Positions 35,269 to 47,746 of a stretch of DNA of 64,000 bases are shown here, piece by piece. Position 1 is the stretch's first letter; every line of letters begins with the position of its first letter. The position numbers and the translations under genes were made by a program. The stretch is from Cloeon dipterum. Taxonomy: Eukaryota; Arthropoda; Insecta; Ephemeroptera; Baetidae. The notes under the pieces were generated by a model. The model searched no databases, had not been told where the DNA came from, and was given only the letters and a program-made list of their open reading frames with translations. The stretch is from the NCBI RefSeq assembly GCF_949628265.1, contig NC_088790.1, forward strand, positions 22,758,545-22,822,544. Reading direction: 5' to 3'.

Positions 35269-38200
35269 CTTATTTTAATTTATTTCCTCGAGAGGTCTCG
35301 GCCGCGATAATTTCTGAAGCAACTGGACGAACCGGCTCATCCGCAGGTTGGATTTCGCCTGGCGGCTAGTTCACTTATTCGGCCGAAACGGCACAGCGCC
35401 TTGAGCAACTGAATCTCCGTCCTTGCGTTGTTTACATGTTGATAAATTTTAATGTAATGTGCTTGTTCAATTTCCAAATATACTCACCATAACAAAATAA
35501 CAAAACGTATGCTTAAGATGAAATCTGAGAAGGAAATCTCAAAAGCGATTTATGGTATCTTTTTCCTCATCCACCCATTACACAACATTTCCTTTGAAAA
35601 TTTCATCGAAAAACGCGATTATATTTGGTATTGACTATTTTCTTTGCAATCAGAACACAATTGATGAACTAACAAACAGTATAAGGGAGAGGGGATCTCG
35701 CCCTTGAAAATATTTGATCTGCCAGTTGTGCTTCAATCAATACGCGAGTCGACCTAAAAGCGCAGATTCAAAACAAGTGGCGAGTCTTTGGACCTGGCCC
35801 AACTGCCTGCTTCTTCGCGATTGATTCAAATTTCTGCCGCCCGTGGCCCTTGGCCCTTGGCGTCACGAGAGCGATACATGTTATCATGAGATTCGCGCAT
35901 CGGCAGCCACACTCGCTTTCTTTTTCGAATTCGCTCGCTCGCCGCACGCACGGCACTTTCGACGAACGAGCCCGTAATGAGTGCGATTACGGTCTGCGCG
36001 AGCAAAAAGCCTAGATGCACCCGAGATTAGTTTGTTGTTTGCGTCCCTCGCCTCGGGAACCGTCGTTGTCGTCGAGCGCCGTGTTGCAAAGCAACTTGCG
36101 TCACGTTACCGATGCTACTGCGTGCTGTCTCCACGCAAACAACCCTTTTTTCGCTCCGCTTTCCAAATCAAATATTAGCCTCCACTTGTATTAGCACGGA
36201 AAATTAGAGGAGTTTGGACTTGATCTTGATAACCAATGCTGAAAGCTCCGTGCTCTGCACTGTAATAAAATTACTCTTGGGTGAACCAGCTCCAATCAAA
36301 CCTTGGAATTCAATTTAGTCATTTTTCCTTGACTGTAACGAAGACCAAACAAACACTTCTTGATGCTCGAGGAATGATGGGCCGGAGTTTGAGGCAAGGC
36401 CGCCGCCGCCGCAGTTTAGTGGATAAGCGGCGATTCTTATCGCGCAGCCACTTAGTCACTTAGATTCCGTAATGACGCATTTCTTGTACTGCGGCTGGCA
36501 AAAGTGTGTCGTGAATATTTACGCCGGTAATGCGCTGTTTGCTAATTTGCGCGTGCCCGGAAATTCAATTAATATCCGACCTGAAATTTCTCCTGTCGGC
36601 AATTGCCGCTGCCAAGCTTTTTATTGAGCAAACTGACTGCAATTTAGGCGGATTTTCTTACCAAAACCAGCAAAATGTCGAGCTTTCCGATCCAATGAAC
36701 TTGAATTGCAATTTTATTGTGCCCTAGGTTACAATGTTTCTCATGGAAAAGTACGCAACGAGCAGCTGCTTTACTTTCATTGATCCTCGAGTTGAACTTA
36801 TGAAACTGCTAACAATCGTTTCATCATTTCTTTCTATTCTTTTTCTAATGTTTCCACTGTCTTGACGTGACAGTCAACATTCAAAACTTACTTAAACTGG
36901 TTTGCATTGACTAATTCGAATTGAAATATGACAAGAATTTTCGTTGAGAAAATATTCTAGAAGCATAACTCTTAAGCTTGTCTTTGTTATCGTCAGATAA
37001 TCAAAGAGTCACGAGAATTAATATTGATAACGACTCTGACATATCCCACAGCCAAAATTAGGATAATTTGTTTGTGTCAAGTGCTCTTGTTTTTTTCTAT
37101 TTTGGCATTAAGTAAAAGTTTTGACTTTTGCACGGTCTTCGCCTCACTTTCGAGTGAAAAACAGACTAGATCAGTCTAAAAAATCTTGGCCTATCATAGA
37201 GTTATCCGGCTGTGTGCGCTTTCGTGTACAACGCGAACGCACAAAGTGAAACCGGCGATGCTGTTGTTGGTTGTATAATTGAAGCGGCGCGCGTTCCACT
37301 TTCCTCAAAAGAACGGACGCCGCGGCGAGCTGAGTGAGACAAAAGTGTGAGTGAGCGAGTGAATGAGGCAACGCAGCCATGTGCAACCCGACGATCGATT
37401 TATTTATTGTGCACCTGCCGAACGTCTTTTATTGTATGCACTTTTCGCTCGCGGCGTTTGCGAAAACCGGAACGCATCGTGCACCTCCAAAGAGAAACAA
37501 GCCATTTCGGAATTTGTTCGATGAACAATATCATTCATTGTGGGTGGGGTTCAAAAACCTCTGTTGCGAAAAAAATGTCGTTTTTGCTGCAGTGAGCACA
37601 GGCCTTCACACTCATGCTATGAGGCATTGAGTATTTTTTATCTTAGGTGATAAAAGAACGTCTCTCAATTCGTTATCAGCCGGCTGACTTCTGGGTTTTC
37701 CTTTGGAAAGCGACTTGGCTCGATTAATTTGTCACTCGGCGAGATAATTTCTCGTAACGAGGTGGCGCCGGCCCTTTTCCAATTGATCCGCCGTTTGCAT
37801 GAGGCGTAACCTAGATTCAGATTCTCACTTTCAGGAGAAGAACAAGCGAAAAGAAAACAGCAAGCGCTTGACAAAAGTTGCAGCAGCTGCGGCTGTAACC
37901 GAATTTTGCATGACATCAATGGCCTTTCTTGTGACTCACTGCCAAACGCACCGACTGACGTCATCGCGCACCAGTGATAACCGACGCGGAGCCATTTTAT
38001 TCCGGCTGTCATTACGCATTCACCACGAACGAACAAAGTCTGAAGACGTAAAACGAAGGGAAGAATAATTCGGAGGTCGAGGTCGAAGCCCTAGATTCGG
38101 TTGCATAACCTCCACCCGGCCAACGTCGCCGTCCTTGGCTCTCTTAAAGAGGATGAAGCGACGCAGACGCCGGCCTGGCCCGGCCCAGGCCGGTCGCTCG

Positions 38201-39662
38201 CCCGGCGTGACAAATTGATAAATCGCGTTTCGGACTCTGAACAAACACGAACCGCTGCGCAACGAGCGAACTAGTTACTTAAAGCAGCGAGAACATTAAA
38301 GTCAATCAATGGAAGCCTCGCTCGCACTCGCAATCACACGACCTTGCTTGCTTGCTGCACTCACACGAACATATTTTACCGAGAGCGCGTGTGTGTACAG
38401 AGCTACCCACAATTTAGAAAGTAAATTTCGCACCAGCTGACAATGCGCTCTCAGCTGCCCGTGCTGCAATTAGAGAATGCAAATGAATCGTCAGGTGCCC
38501 GTCCGTCCGGCGCAGGTCCTCGTGCGAGGCACCTGCCTTCCGCGCCGGCTGCTTTTCCCCCTGAATGCGATGAACTTTGGATAAGGTGAATCGACTCGAA
38601 AAGAGGTATTTCTTGGCTCACGTCGTGCCAAAGCAAGATAGTTTCGTGGGAATTTATAGTGCTGTTTATTCTTCCTCTAGAAGTCGCACAAAATTTAAAA
38701 ATCGACGCAAGAATCAAAATAGCACGCGCCAGGGGATATTCAGAAAAAATTAGCCTACCAATGCCAAGTCTATCGAGCTTAGCGAGCATAAGAGCTACTA
38801 AATGTTTAGGAATTGGTTCGAATTTCATTATTAAGTGATATTCAGAATTGTAAATAGGGTTGCAATAGCCCTCTGTTTTATAATTACGATGCATTGGTTA
38901 TTGGTTATATCCCAAAATTTTAAATTTGAGAAATATTTGCACGATTTTCTTTCCTAATTTATAAAAATTTTCCCTTCAAAAAATATGTAAAAAACCAGGG
39001 CTGAAAAACTGGTTGATAGAAAATATAAACAAAAATTTATCCTGATAAGAGATGTTATTATTTTTAAGAAAATAGTTGCGAACTGCGATCACCATCTCCC
39101 TATATGAAATTGAATCTTGTTTCATGAAGAAAAGGACCCCTGTCGTACGGCATGCATAGATGAATAGATCTGTCTCATCAAGAGGAATGAAGAATGGTGA
39201 AGCGCAGCAAATTTTTGAGACTTTGTATTGAGATGAGATATATGAAAACAATTCGCTCACTCGAGCTAGAAAGTGCAAATAATTTTCAAAAGCGTCTGTG
39301 CCTATCTCACGTAGAGAAAACATCCCAAAATAATATTAAATTTATAACTAATAGAAATTTTCTGTTCAACCCACCTTTAACCTAGACTTCTGCAGGAAAT
39401 TTAAGCAAAATTGAGAAACTCACAATATTTTTCATACAAATCATTTAGAATAAAAAGAGACGAATTCATCTCTCGCAATGAAACTAATTCTTGTGTCATT
39501 CTGTGTTCCAGAGCTCTGCAGCTGTTTTGACAGTCCAGCCGCATTATCACACACTTCGCCGGTGACACAGCGCTCATCCGCCAGGGCCGAGGCAGCCACC
39601 GAAGCGCCCTGAACGCAACGTCAGCAAGCCCTCCTCGCTCGTGCGGTCGTCGAAGAAAAACG

Positions 39663-42600
39663 ATGGAGCGCGAATCGGAACAGATGCAGGCGTCGCAGCC
39701 GACCATGTGCCGCTCAGGGTGCGGATTCTACGGCTCGGCGGCCACTGACAACATGTGCTCGGTGTGCTACAAGGAGCAGCTCAAGAAGAAGCAGCAGCCT
39801 CCTCAGGACGCGCGTCCCGCCGTCCTCAGCACGCCGCAGCAACAGTCGAGCGCACCCCTCTTCCCCATGTCCAGTTCCTCGAGCATGGAGACAGCGCAAC
39901 CCACAATCCCCGCCATCCCCGTCTCCCCCAGCGACCTTCTCTCGAAAGATGTAATTACACCTTACTTGATTTCTTGTTTTAATTGTTTAGTTGTAAATTT
40001 AAATAATAGTGAATTGGCAGAACATGATAAGTGTAAAATGTTAAGGTTTTAGAAATGTAGAATATGAATTGATATAATTTTGAAATATTATATTTACATT
40101 ACCGTGCTCTGCCAATTGACGGTTATTCATATTACCAATTAAAAAATAACCGTCGGCCAAACGCTCAAGTCGCTGAAACGTCAAAAATGCCTCCAGTTTA
40201 CTCAAAAAATTTTCCGGTACTGCAGTACAGAGAAGAATTTGTTACGATTATTATAAACGAAAATTTATCTCTGTACATAAATTTAGTGTTCATTCTATAT
40301 TGGTGGTTAAATTTATGACGTGATATATTATTTTTTTCGCCATAAAAGTGCAGAATTTAAAGCTGCAAATTATACCACAAGTGCTACAAGATTAATATTT
40401 TTTATCGAAAGACGAAATCAATTTAATTATGGTGTTTTTGCAAGTTGCTCAAACTGAATAAGGACAATGTTCGTCTCCTAGAGGGTCTGTTCTACGCCCT
40501 GTAACCTTTTTAGAACTCTTTTAACCGTCAATAATTGGAGCTAATTGTAAGATAGCTGTTAGGCATCTAAATAAATAAGAATTGATCATATTTTTAGCCA
40601 TTAGCGAGCTAATTCCGATTTTCGTTATCAAGAAACTTTTCTAGAAAGGGTAAAGAGACATCGGTTGATTCATGGCGTAAACAGTTTTATCTTATTAAAT
40701 ATCAGCGTTATTAACCAAAAACTGGCCTTAAAATGTATCCATTCCCATAAGGATTTTTCTTTCCAAAACTTGCTAACACCATGAAAATGAATCAATTTTT
40801 TCTGAGATGTTTCTAGGACAATATGATACAACTCAAAAATGAAAAACGTTGCTTTTTCCTTGTTCGTAAAATATTTTAATCGTGTTGCGTCTAGTTCCTC
40901 AACCTGTTGCTCATGTCATGACCTAAAAGAGAAGATAAAGATAATTCCATTTGAAAAGTAACGAAAGCGATACACTAAAAAAACTTGAAAATAATTTCCA
41001 TGGAAGTCTACTAATCGAATTGGTATCAGAGGAAACATTTTAAGCCTATCGGGAAGTGCGATAATAACATTGTAAAGCAAAAACATTGAATATACAGTTA
41101 ATTCTGCTACAATCAGGCATTACTCGGGAATGAAGTCATCCGTATCGCATCTATTTATGGAACTAACACTGAAAAACGCGAGGCAAACAGCCGAGCTTTT
41201 TGTAATTAAGTTAGCACTGGCTCCTTTTTCGGCTGCTCAATTAGTAGCAGCGGGAAAATTGCACAATGAAGGTGGCCCCTGCGAACCTGCGGCTCTCTCA
41301 TCAACCTGCGGCAGCGGTTTCCATTCTCAGACAAAAAGAGGAAGACTTTATTTTCTCTCCCTCTCTCGCGGCTGTCAAGGCTGCAGAACAAATCAGCTCC
41401 AAGGGAGCATGACTGTGCCGTGCGCGCCAACGAATTGACACCGACGAGCAATTCGAAATCACACTCGCGCACCTCATGTGTGTTGTAAAAAAAAATTCGA
41501 CTGGCCTTTCTCCAGCCGATCGGGCGGCCCGGCGCCTGCAGATGGTGCTGCTGCTCGCCGGGAAAACGAGTTTTGCCCAAGAGCAGCTAACTGTTCTTTG
41601 CTGCTGAGAAGTGCATTGGCGCGATTTCCGCGTTCGAGCTGAAAATGGAAACAATCGCCAATGCGGGAAATAATGTGACGCAACCAACAATCGCATTTAA
41701 GGTCATTGTTGGCCGTGAACTTTCGTCTTGCAGAGAAAAAAAGCGACTTAAGCTGGCCGACGACAAATCTGTAGCTCTCCTTTCTGCCGTCCTCTATTAT
41801 GTAATTAAATTAATTCTTTGCCCATTTCCGCAGCTGTGTGCCGATCTCGAGGGTGCTGGCGCGAGCAATTCGATCATAAGCGAGGGCTCCGATGTCGACG
41901 CGTCAAAACTGGCCGACGACGCGGGCTCGGACAAGGACTCCAATGGAAAGGCAAAGAAGAAGAATCGATGCGTTACCTGCCGCAAGAAGGTCGGCCTCAC
42001 AGGTACGAAATACATGAATTATTTGCTAGTCACATTCACCTTGCCGGTAGATTCTTTTGAATGTCCTCTAAGTATGGAGTTATTTCCACTTCCAATTATT
42101 AATCGTTAACATTCAGTAAAGCTCTTTTGCAACTTTTCACTAACACGGTTACGGAGAGGTTGAAAATTAACAAGAATAAGAAGAAAAATACAAAATTGGG
42201 TGTAACCAGTTTTTGAAACTTTGGCTTTAGGAAATAATTACTTACCATAGAGTAATGGTTTGGAATTTTGGACGGTTTCTTTTGAATATTTTTTGACGTT
42301 TAGAGATATTCTTGCCAGTCACATTTTCAATGGTTTGATTGTTTTAACTTCTAAAATTCAGATTGTGGTTTGTTTAGCTGAGAATTTCTGATTGTTCTCA
42401 ACGAAAAGTAATCGCAAATGAACAGTTTTCTTGGAGCGAAACCTTTCCCGAACCCTCATATTATTGACCAACAGGAGTACAAAAAAATCTGTTCATAAAA
42501 ACTTCCCTTGAACTCACCTTTACAACAAAAAATGACAGCCAAATTTTTAATATTTTTCCTACCAATGAAAGTATTAATCAATCAAGGCTCGACTAAACAA

Positions 42601-45476
42601 ATTAAAATTTGTGATTTGATACCCTATTGTCATCAGTGTTGTATTGAAAACTGGAAATGTCCAATTCGTTACGCGTCCGGAAAAAAAGTAAATATGCATT
42701 GTGCGTCAGCGGACAAATGGTACATCTGTCAAAAGGTAAATCGTGAAAATGGTAAATATGCACTTTTGACGCAAAACGATTTTATTCCACCAATGAAAAA
42801 TTCGGGTCAAAATACATGGGGTGACTCATTTTTTCATCATTAGTGACATCTATATGCAAATAAAGGAAAATTTAAATTTAGCTTATAGCCTGACAAAAGA
42901 TGTCATTTGCAAAAATCTGTGAAAAAGGTGAAAATCAACAAATTTTTGTCCAGGGATCAATGGACTTTGAAGAAATTTTTTTTGCGCAAACTTTGCCTTA
43001 ATTGACCGAGAAAATAGTTGAAAAAACTCCGAATTTCTAATTTTTGCGGGTTTTGCGGGCGTTCGAAAGTCAAAATCTGGGAATTTTGAGTACTTTGTAA
43101 CTTTGCTCAGGATGGTTCTAGAACAAAAATTAAAAAACCGTTTAACTCGTCTCAACATGGCAAACAACTTTTATATTGACCTCAAAGTGGTAGGTCAAAG
43201 GTCAAGGTCATAAAATTGATTTTTTATTTAAAACTCGAATTTGAAATTGAATATACTGAAATTTTTTATTTTTTCCATAGCCATTTTGTAGAGTACAGAA
43301 AGTTTAGTTAAAAACATTAAAATTTGGATTGGAGTTTTTCTTCGTTTTATTAAAAAAATGGAAATTTTGAAAAACCTTGTTTTTCGAGGTTGTTAAAAAA
43401 CGATGATCGACTAAATCTCGACTTCTAATCATCTGATTTTGAAAAACCGCATACCGTTAGACTCGTCTCGACGTCCCAAAGTGCACTAAAGGGGTACGAG
43501 ACCCACTAACCCCCAACCCCCATTTAACCCCCTCAATAACGGGAAATTTAGCATTTTTTCGTCTGTTTCAACACATTGGCACGACGTTGACGAGTAATTG
43601 CCCTCTTTAAACCCATTCAGTTACTTAGTTCACTTAAAAACTAGTCAAACGGTGCATATTTTTCGTAAATAGGACCACCACAACCCGAGATTCGGGTGCA
43701 CAAAGCTTTTTTTTATCAAGACGCGATGCAATAATATGCTCGATGATCGCCCAAATCTCAACTTCTAATCATCTGATTTTGAAAAACCGCATACCGTTAG
43801 ACTCGTCTTGACGTACCCAAGTGCAATAAAGGGGTATGGGACCAACCAACCCCCAACCCCCTTTTAACCCCCTCAATAACGGGAAATTTAGCATTTTTTG
43901 TCCGTTTCAACACCTTGGAACGACGTTGACGAGTAATTGCCCTCTTCAAACCAATTCAGTTACTTAGTTCATTCAAAGACTAGTCAAACAGTACGTATTT
44001 TTTGTAAATAGGACCACTAAAACCCGAGATTCGGGTGGCACAAAGTTCCAGAGGTAGAAAAAAAGCAGAAATTGGGGTTGGTGGGGTAGGTGGGGTAGGT
44101 GACCACCCCCAAAACCCGTTGGCTGTCTAGGGGAGGTTGAGACGAGCCAAACGGTGTTCAATTTTTGCAATTCTGATGGCTCAAACCCGAGATTTGGTGA
44201 TGCGTTTTATTTGATAAAAGAGGTTAGTTGCGACACAATTTATCAGAGTGCTTCATGGATAATGCACGAAAACTTTGCAATTTATTTTTGATAATTTATT
44301 GTCAACAGATGCCGCAACCTCAAATTGCAATCGCTATTTTAATTTAAGAGACGAGAAAAGACGCGTTCCAGAGTCTCGTATTTTTTGCTCAAGTCAAAAA
44401 TCGACAGATTTCTTTCTTATATTGGTTTTTTAATTCATTAAATACCGGTCGTATTATGTAGTTAAATCGGTTGGCATTAGTTCTGTGTCGTGGAAATCGG
44501 TTTATCAGCTTCGCTTTCTATTTTAATTTTGAAATTTGATCGATTGATTTGCTGGCTCTCGTGCATGCTGGCAGAGAAATGTGCCATTTCTCCGTTTCTG
44601 TTGCATGTATCAAGTCGAATCATTTTTTGAAATGAGCGGCATTCAGTCTCAAATTTAATGTCTGGAGTCGTTAAACCGGTTAGTTTTAGGTAATGTCAGC
44701 AAACAAATAAAACCTCCTCCTGTAAAATCGTGAAAAGTGCAGGTTTACCTTTTGTTCGCTGACGCAGAATGCATATGTACCATTTGTTCGCTGACGCACA
44801 ATGCATATTTACTTTTTTTCCGGACGCGTAACGAATTGGATTATTTCAACATTAAATTTGTTGCAATATTAACAGCTTTAAAATCATAAACTTTTTTAAA
44901 AGTCTACCTGGAAAAATTGTCAATGGAACTACAATTTATGCCGATTCGTGAATTTTTGAAGATATTAATCAGACTGAGGGTATTCACCTAGTTTATAAAC
45001 GTCTTTGTACTCCAAGGATCGTCCTAGATTAAGTTAAGTGAGGCTCCTTTAGCTACTAATAAAGTAAATGAGACGCATAGGATAAAAGTTTGATCGTCTT
45101 AAAATCCAAACCCAAACCTTAGTTCCTCCTCTGTTTCTTTGAATTGTACTTGGTAGAAACTTTGCATACTTGACCTGTTGTTGATCAAAGCTTAACTCAC
45201 CATATTCGTCATGACCGTGTGCACACTTCTGGTAATATATTGCGCTGCTTCATCTGCTCAAACCTTCTTTCCCCCGCTGCTAGCGGGCCTAAATCCCTGA
45301 CTAACCGCCCTCTTTACTCTTTCGCAGGCTTCGAGTGCCGCTGCGGAGGCTTGTACTGCTCACTGCACCGGTATTCGGACATGCACGAGTGTTCGTTCGA
45401 CTACCGAGAGTTGGGCGCCCAGGAGATCCGGCGCAACAACCCCGTCGTGGTCGGCGAGAAGATTCAGAAGATATGA
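39663..45476 (+). CDS. A20/AN1 zinc-finger protein, ZFAND5/ZFAND6 type
   Basis: Three coding exons (39663-39950, 41834-42002, 45328-45476) give 201 residues. The A20 finger occupies residues 16-35 (Cys16, Cys20, Cys32, Cys35; [17 protein letters not shown]). A Pro/Ser/Gln-rich linker follows. The AN1 finger runs from Cys142 to the end ([23 protein letters not shown]), and the tail [13 protein letters not shown] is the family signature. Domain order and length match animal ZFAND5/6 (about 210). These proteins bind ubiquitin chains through A20 and modulate proteasomal degradation and NF-kB signalling. The coding exon starts after an acceptor at 39511 (GTTCCAG), so at least one noncoding 5' exon exists. 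Introns are 1.9 and 3.3 kb. The second carries a transposon-like insertion. Confidence 0.96.
40010..40120. repeat. Long inverted repeat/hairpin in ZFAND intron 1
   Basis: AATTGGCAGAAC (40013-40024) and GCTCTGCCAATT (40106-40117) are inverted copies. Pairing continues inward for about 25-30 positions with scattered mismatches and a small bulge, leaving an AT-rich loop of about 50 bases. It starts 60 bp after the exon. It could be a small foldback element or a hairpin RNA precursor; I cannot decide between them. Confidence 0.45.
40118..40154. repeat. Perfect 10-bp inverted repeat
   Basis: GACGGTTATT (40118-40127) and AATAACCGTC (40145-40154) are exact inverted copies with a 17-base spacer, abutting the longer inverted repeat to the left. 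Confidence 0.6.
42660..44840. mobile_element. Nonautonomous DNA-transposon-like element with long terminal inverted repeats
   Basis: The 66 bp at 42660-42725 recur inverted at 44775-44840 with a single mismatch (outer end TCCAATTCGTTACGCGTCCG). Weaker inverted similarity with small gaps continues inward for about 60 more bases. A motif GCGTCAGCG(A/G)ACAAA followed by TGGTA or AGGTA occurs once in the left terminus and twice in the right terminus, a subterminal-repeat pattern. The 2.18 kb between the termini contains no transposase-like frame but does contain diverged tandem repeats. It lies wholly inside the last intron of the ZFAND gene. I could not see a convincing target-site duplication (left flank GGAAATG, right flank TTATTTC), so the superfamily is undetermined. 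Confidence 0.75.
43145..44210. repeat. Diverged tandem repeats of about 340 bp inside the element
   Basis: Unit A (43401-43740) and unit B (43741 to about 44048) are homologous over their whole length at an offset of exactly 340 bp; shared anchors include ACTCGTCT (43461 and 43801), AACCCCCTCAATAACGGGAA and CCCGAGATTCGGGTG. A partial earlier unit has ACTCGTCT at 43145. A partial later unit near 44146-44210 carries CAAACGGTG and AACCCGAGATT. The C-rich stretch ACCCCCAACCCCC recurs in both full units. Confidence 0.85.
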
Positions 45477-47746
45477 GGGGCTTGTGCTTTCACCTTCTGT
45501 ACCTTCTCGTGATGGCCTTGAAATAGACTGATTTGCCGCCGCCGCATCAGGGAGTGAGCTGCTGGTTTTACTTTATGCTTTAGTTCATTCGAAGAGGAAA
45601 AACGCGAATAAATACTAGTTAAATAATTGCATGACACACAAAACACACACACGACACACACGGAAAGGTGAAATTAATACACACTTCTACTACTACAACT
45701 ACTGCTACACACACGTGAGTTTAGACGACGAAGAGGAATTTTCCAAGATGAACACACATACACACACACACACTTCCGTACGTATGAAGAAACACCGCGA
45801 TCTGTCCATTACTGCTAACACAAAGAAGGAAGAAAGGACGAAGGCTTCTCTCCCTCCTCACCAGCCAAGATTAAATACTGAACTCTCGAAATATCAAAAA
45901 ACCAAGCAACGGGGTCAGCCAACAAAGTGAACTAACTAATAATAAATAAATTAATTAATACAAAAGAGTCGGAATAATCACACTTGTAAGCTGAATTCTT
46001 CGTTTGTAGCGGAAGGAAAGACTTTGTTTGATTGCTGTTTTCATAGTTATTCATTTACGGTTTATCATTACTCAAAATAGCGACCAGTGGACAATGTTAT
46101 AATCCAGAGTTTTTGGTGTTTCCAGCTGCTAATGATTCGTATCTGGTTTTACTTTGTGCGTGTTTGTGTGAGTGAGGCGAATGGCAAAAAGCTGCTAAAA
46201 CCACAAGTCGATAATTGATTTTGTTTGGACGAGTGCGACAACAATAATTCTTGTATATTTTCGGTTTGACACCTTTTTGGAGTGAACTTGTGAGATAAAA
46301 TTATATAAATAAAGAAAGAATCCAACGTGTATAGAAAATTATGTCGAACAAGGCGTGTATCTGTTTTCACCCGTCTCCACTGTGTGTTTTCTCCATTTTT
46401 GACATAGTGGATGCGAGCGAGTCCGCCCCGTTTTTGTTTGCATTCTTCTTCTTCTTCCCTCTCTTCGCAATTGACGAAACTTGTAAAAGAAATCATTATT
46501 GCATAATAACTTTACTGATGCCGATCGGAAGAATCGTTCTTGTTCGTTAGGGGTCCTTATCGTAGCTTGAAGTGTGATTTAAATTTATTCTATTATTTAA
46601 AATAATTAATGAAGAAAATATCGTTTGTTACAATTTATCATTTCAAATATCATCTAATTATACGCCGATATAGCCTGTCTTGTGTGTAAGAAGAAGTTGA
46701 TGGTTACTATCACGAAAAACAGACACTCTTTTTCTTTTAGACAAGGGTCGGCAGTTCCATGCCGGCTTGCTGCTATATGCCGCTTGCGAAAATAAAAACA
46801 AAAAATGTATTTCTTCTCTATCACGACGATAACGTTTTAGATTGAAAATGGCAAAATTAATTGTGTACATTGCTATCGATCCAATCTTGCGTATGTAAAA
46901 AACACTATCGAAACGGCGGGCAAGAATTTCCCTCAAAAGGAACAAACTTTTGGTCATGCTATATGGAGCTGCTGTGTTCGGCGACTCCTCTGTCTGTGAT
47001 TCACGATAAAATGGAAATAAATTGTGAGCAGAGGCCGAAAATTCTTGCCCCGAGCTTTGTATAAATCTTAACTTGATTGTTGCGAGTAGTAATGTAAAAA
47101 CAAAACAGGCACGAATGCAAGTCGCATGTTTTTGCATTATTTCGTTCTTTGTTCACCAACTACGACAATGTTCTTTATAATCCCACTTCGGGTTATTTTT
47201 CCTTTTTCGTTTGTGGTATTTAACAAGAGCAATGTTCTTTCAAATTATGCTGATGTATGTGAGGTCCCTTATATAAATAAAAAAAGTTATAAAAATAACT
47301 GACGAAAGCCTTGAATATCTCACATTCACCCAGAAACATCACTAGCTTTTCCTCTCATTAAATAGTAATTAATTCTCTCTTGACTTCCAAACAAGGACAT
47401 TTAATGTTTTCGTTAAAACGTCTTTTGGCGAACTGTAGTTAGTTAATAGAGGATATAATACTACTAATTATAAAAGGCAGGCAAAACAAGAAGAAACTGG
47501 TCAGATCCAATAAATACTAATTCAGCAATGACTGTAGTAGGAATCAACATCTTAATTCTTTAGATAATGAAATCAAAACTGATTTACGCTGCAATTCTTA
47601 ACATCCAGGATATGAAAAGCATTTAGTGGCGAATTTTTAATAATAAGTCCAGGTATATCTTAAAAATTTAAGTATTTATCGAAAAATAACATAATAAACT
47701 TAAATAAATTTGCACAATAATCGCAATACTTTAAATCACAGTTTCT
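45477..47746. other. ZFAND 3' UTR and intergenic region before MMS22L
   Basis: AATAAA at 45607-45612 is the first polyadenylation candidate for ZFAND, with others near 45942 and 46307. Several short CA-dinucleotide runs lie at 45640-45775. A 12-bp inverted pair (GGGCAAGAATTT near 46919 and AAATTCTTGCCC near 47040) is present. The minus-strand open frame at 46658-47137 is discussed among the findings. No conserved gene is supported. Confidence 0.5.

Larger units (their letters stand above)
25176..39511 (+). other. Long leader/first-intron region of the ZFAND gene
   Basis: About 14 kb without a recognisable protein-coding exon. It contains several GC-rich islands (about 25900-26750, 28250-28560, 29000-29480, 31260-31560, 32700-33140, 33900-34350, 35930-36130, 38060-38560) separated by AT-rich DNA. 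Two GTAAG donors at the 3' edge of island-embedded leader candidates (26086 and 33143) fit alternative 5' exons splicing to the acceptor at 39511. The many long open frames lie in GC-rich, simple-sequence DNA, overlap on both strands and look like chance. Confidence 0.45.

Noticed and set aside
38451-38894. 147-codon minus-strand open frame
   Set aside because: Half lies in a GC-rich patch and half in AT-rich DNA, with no coherent domain, signal or splice sites.
42508-42843. 111-codon frame crossing the left terminus of the inverted-repeat element, considered as a transposase remnant
   Set aside because: It begins outside the element, reads through the terminal repeat, and shows no catalytic motif of a known transposase.
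45631-45930. 99-codon frame rich in Thr/His
   Set aside because: It derives from the ACAC-rich 3' UTR of the ZFAND gene.
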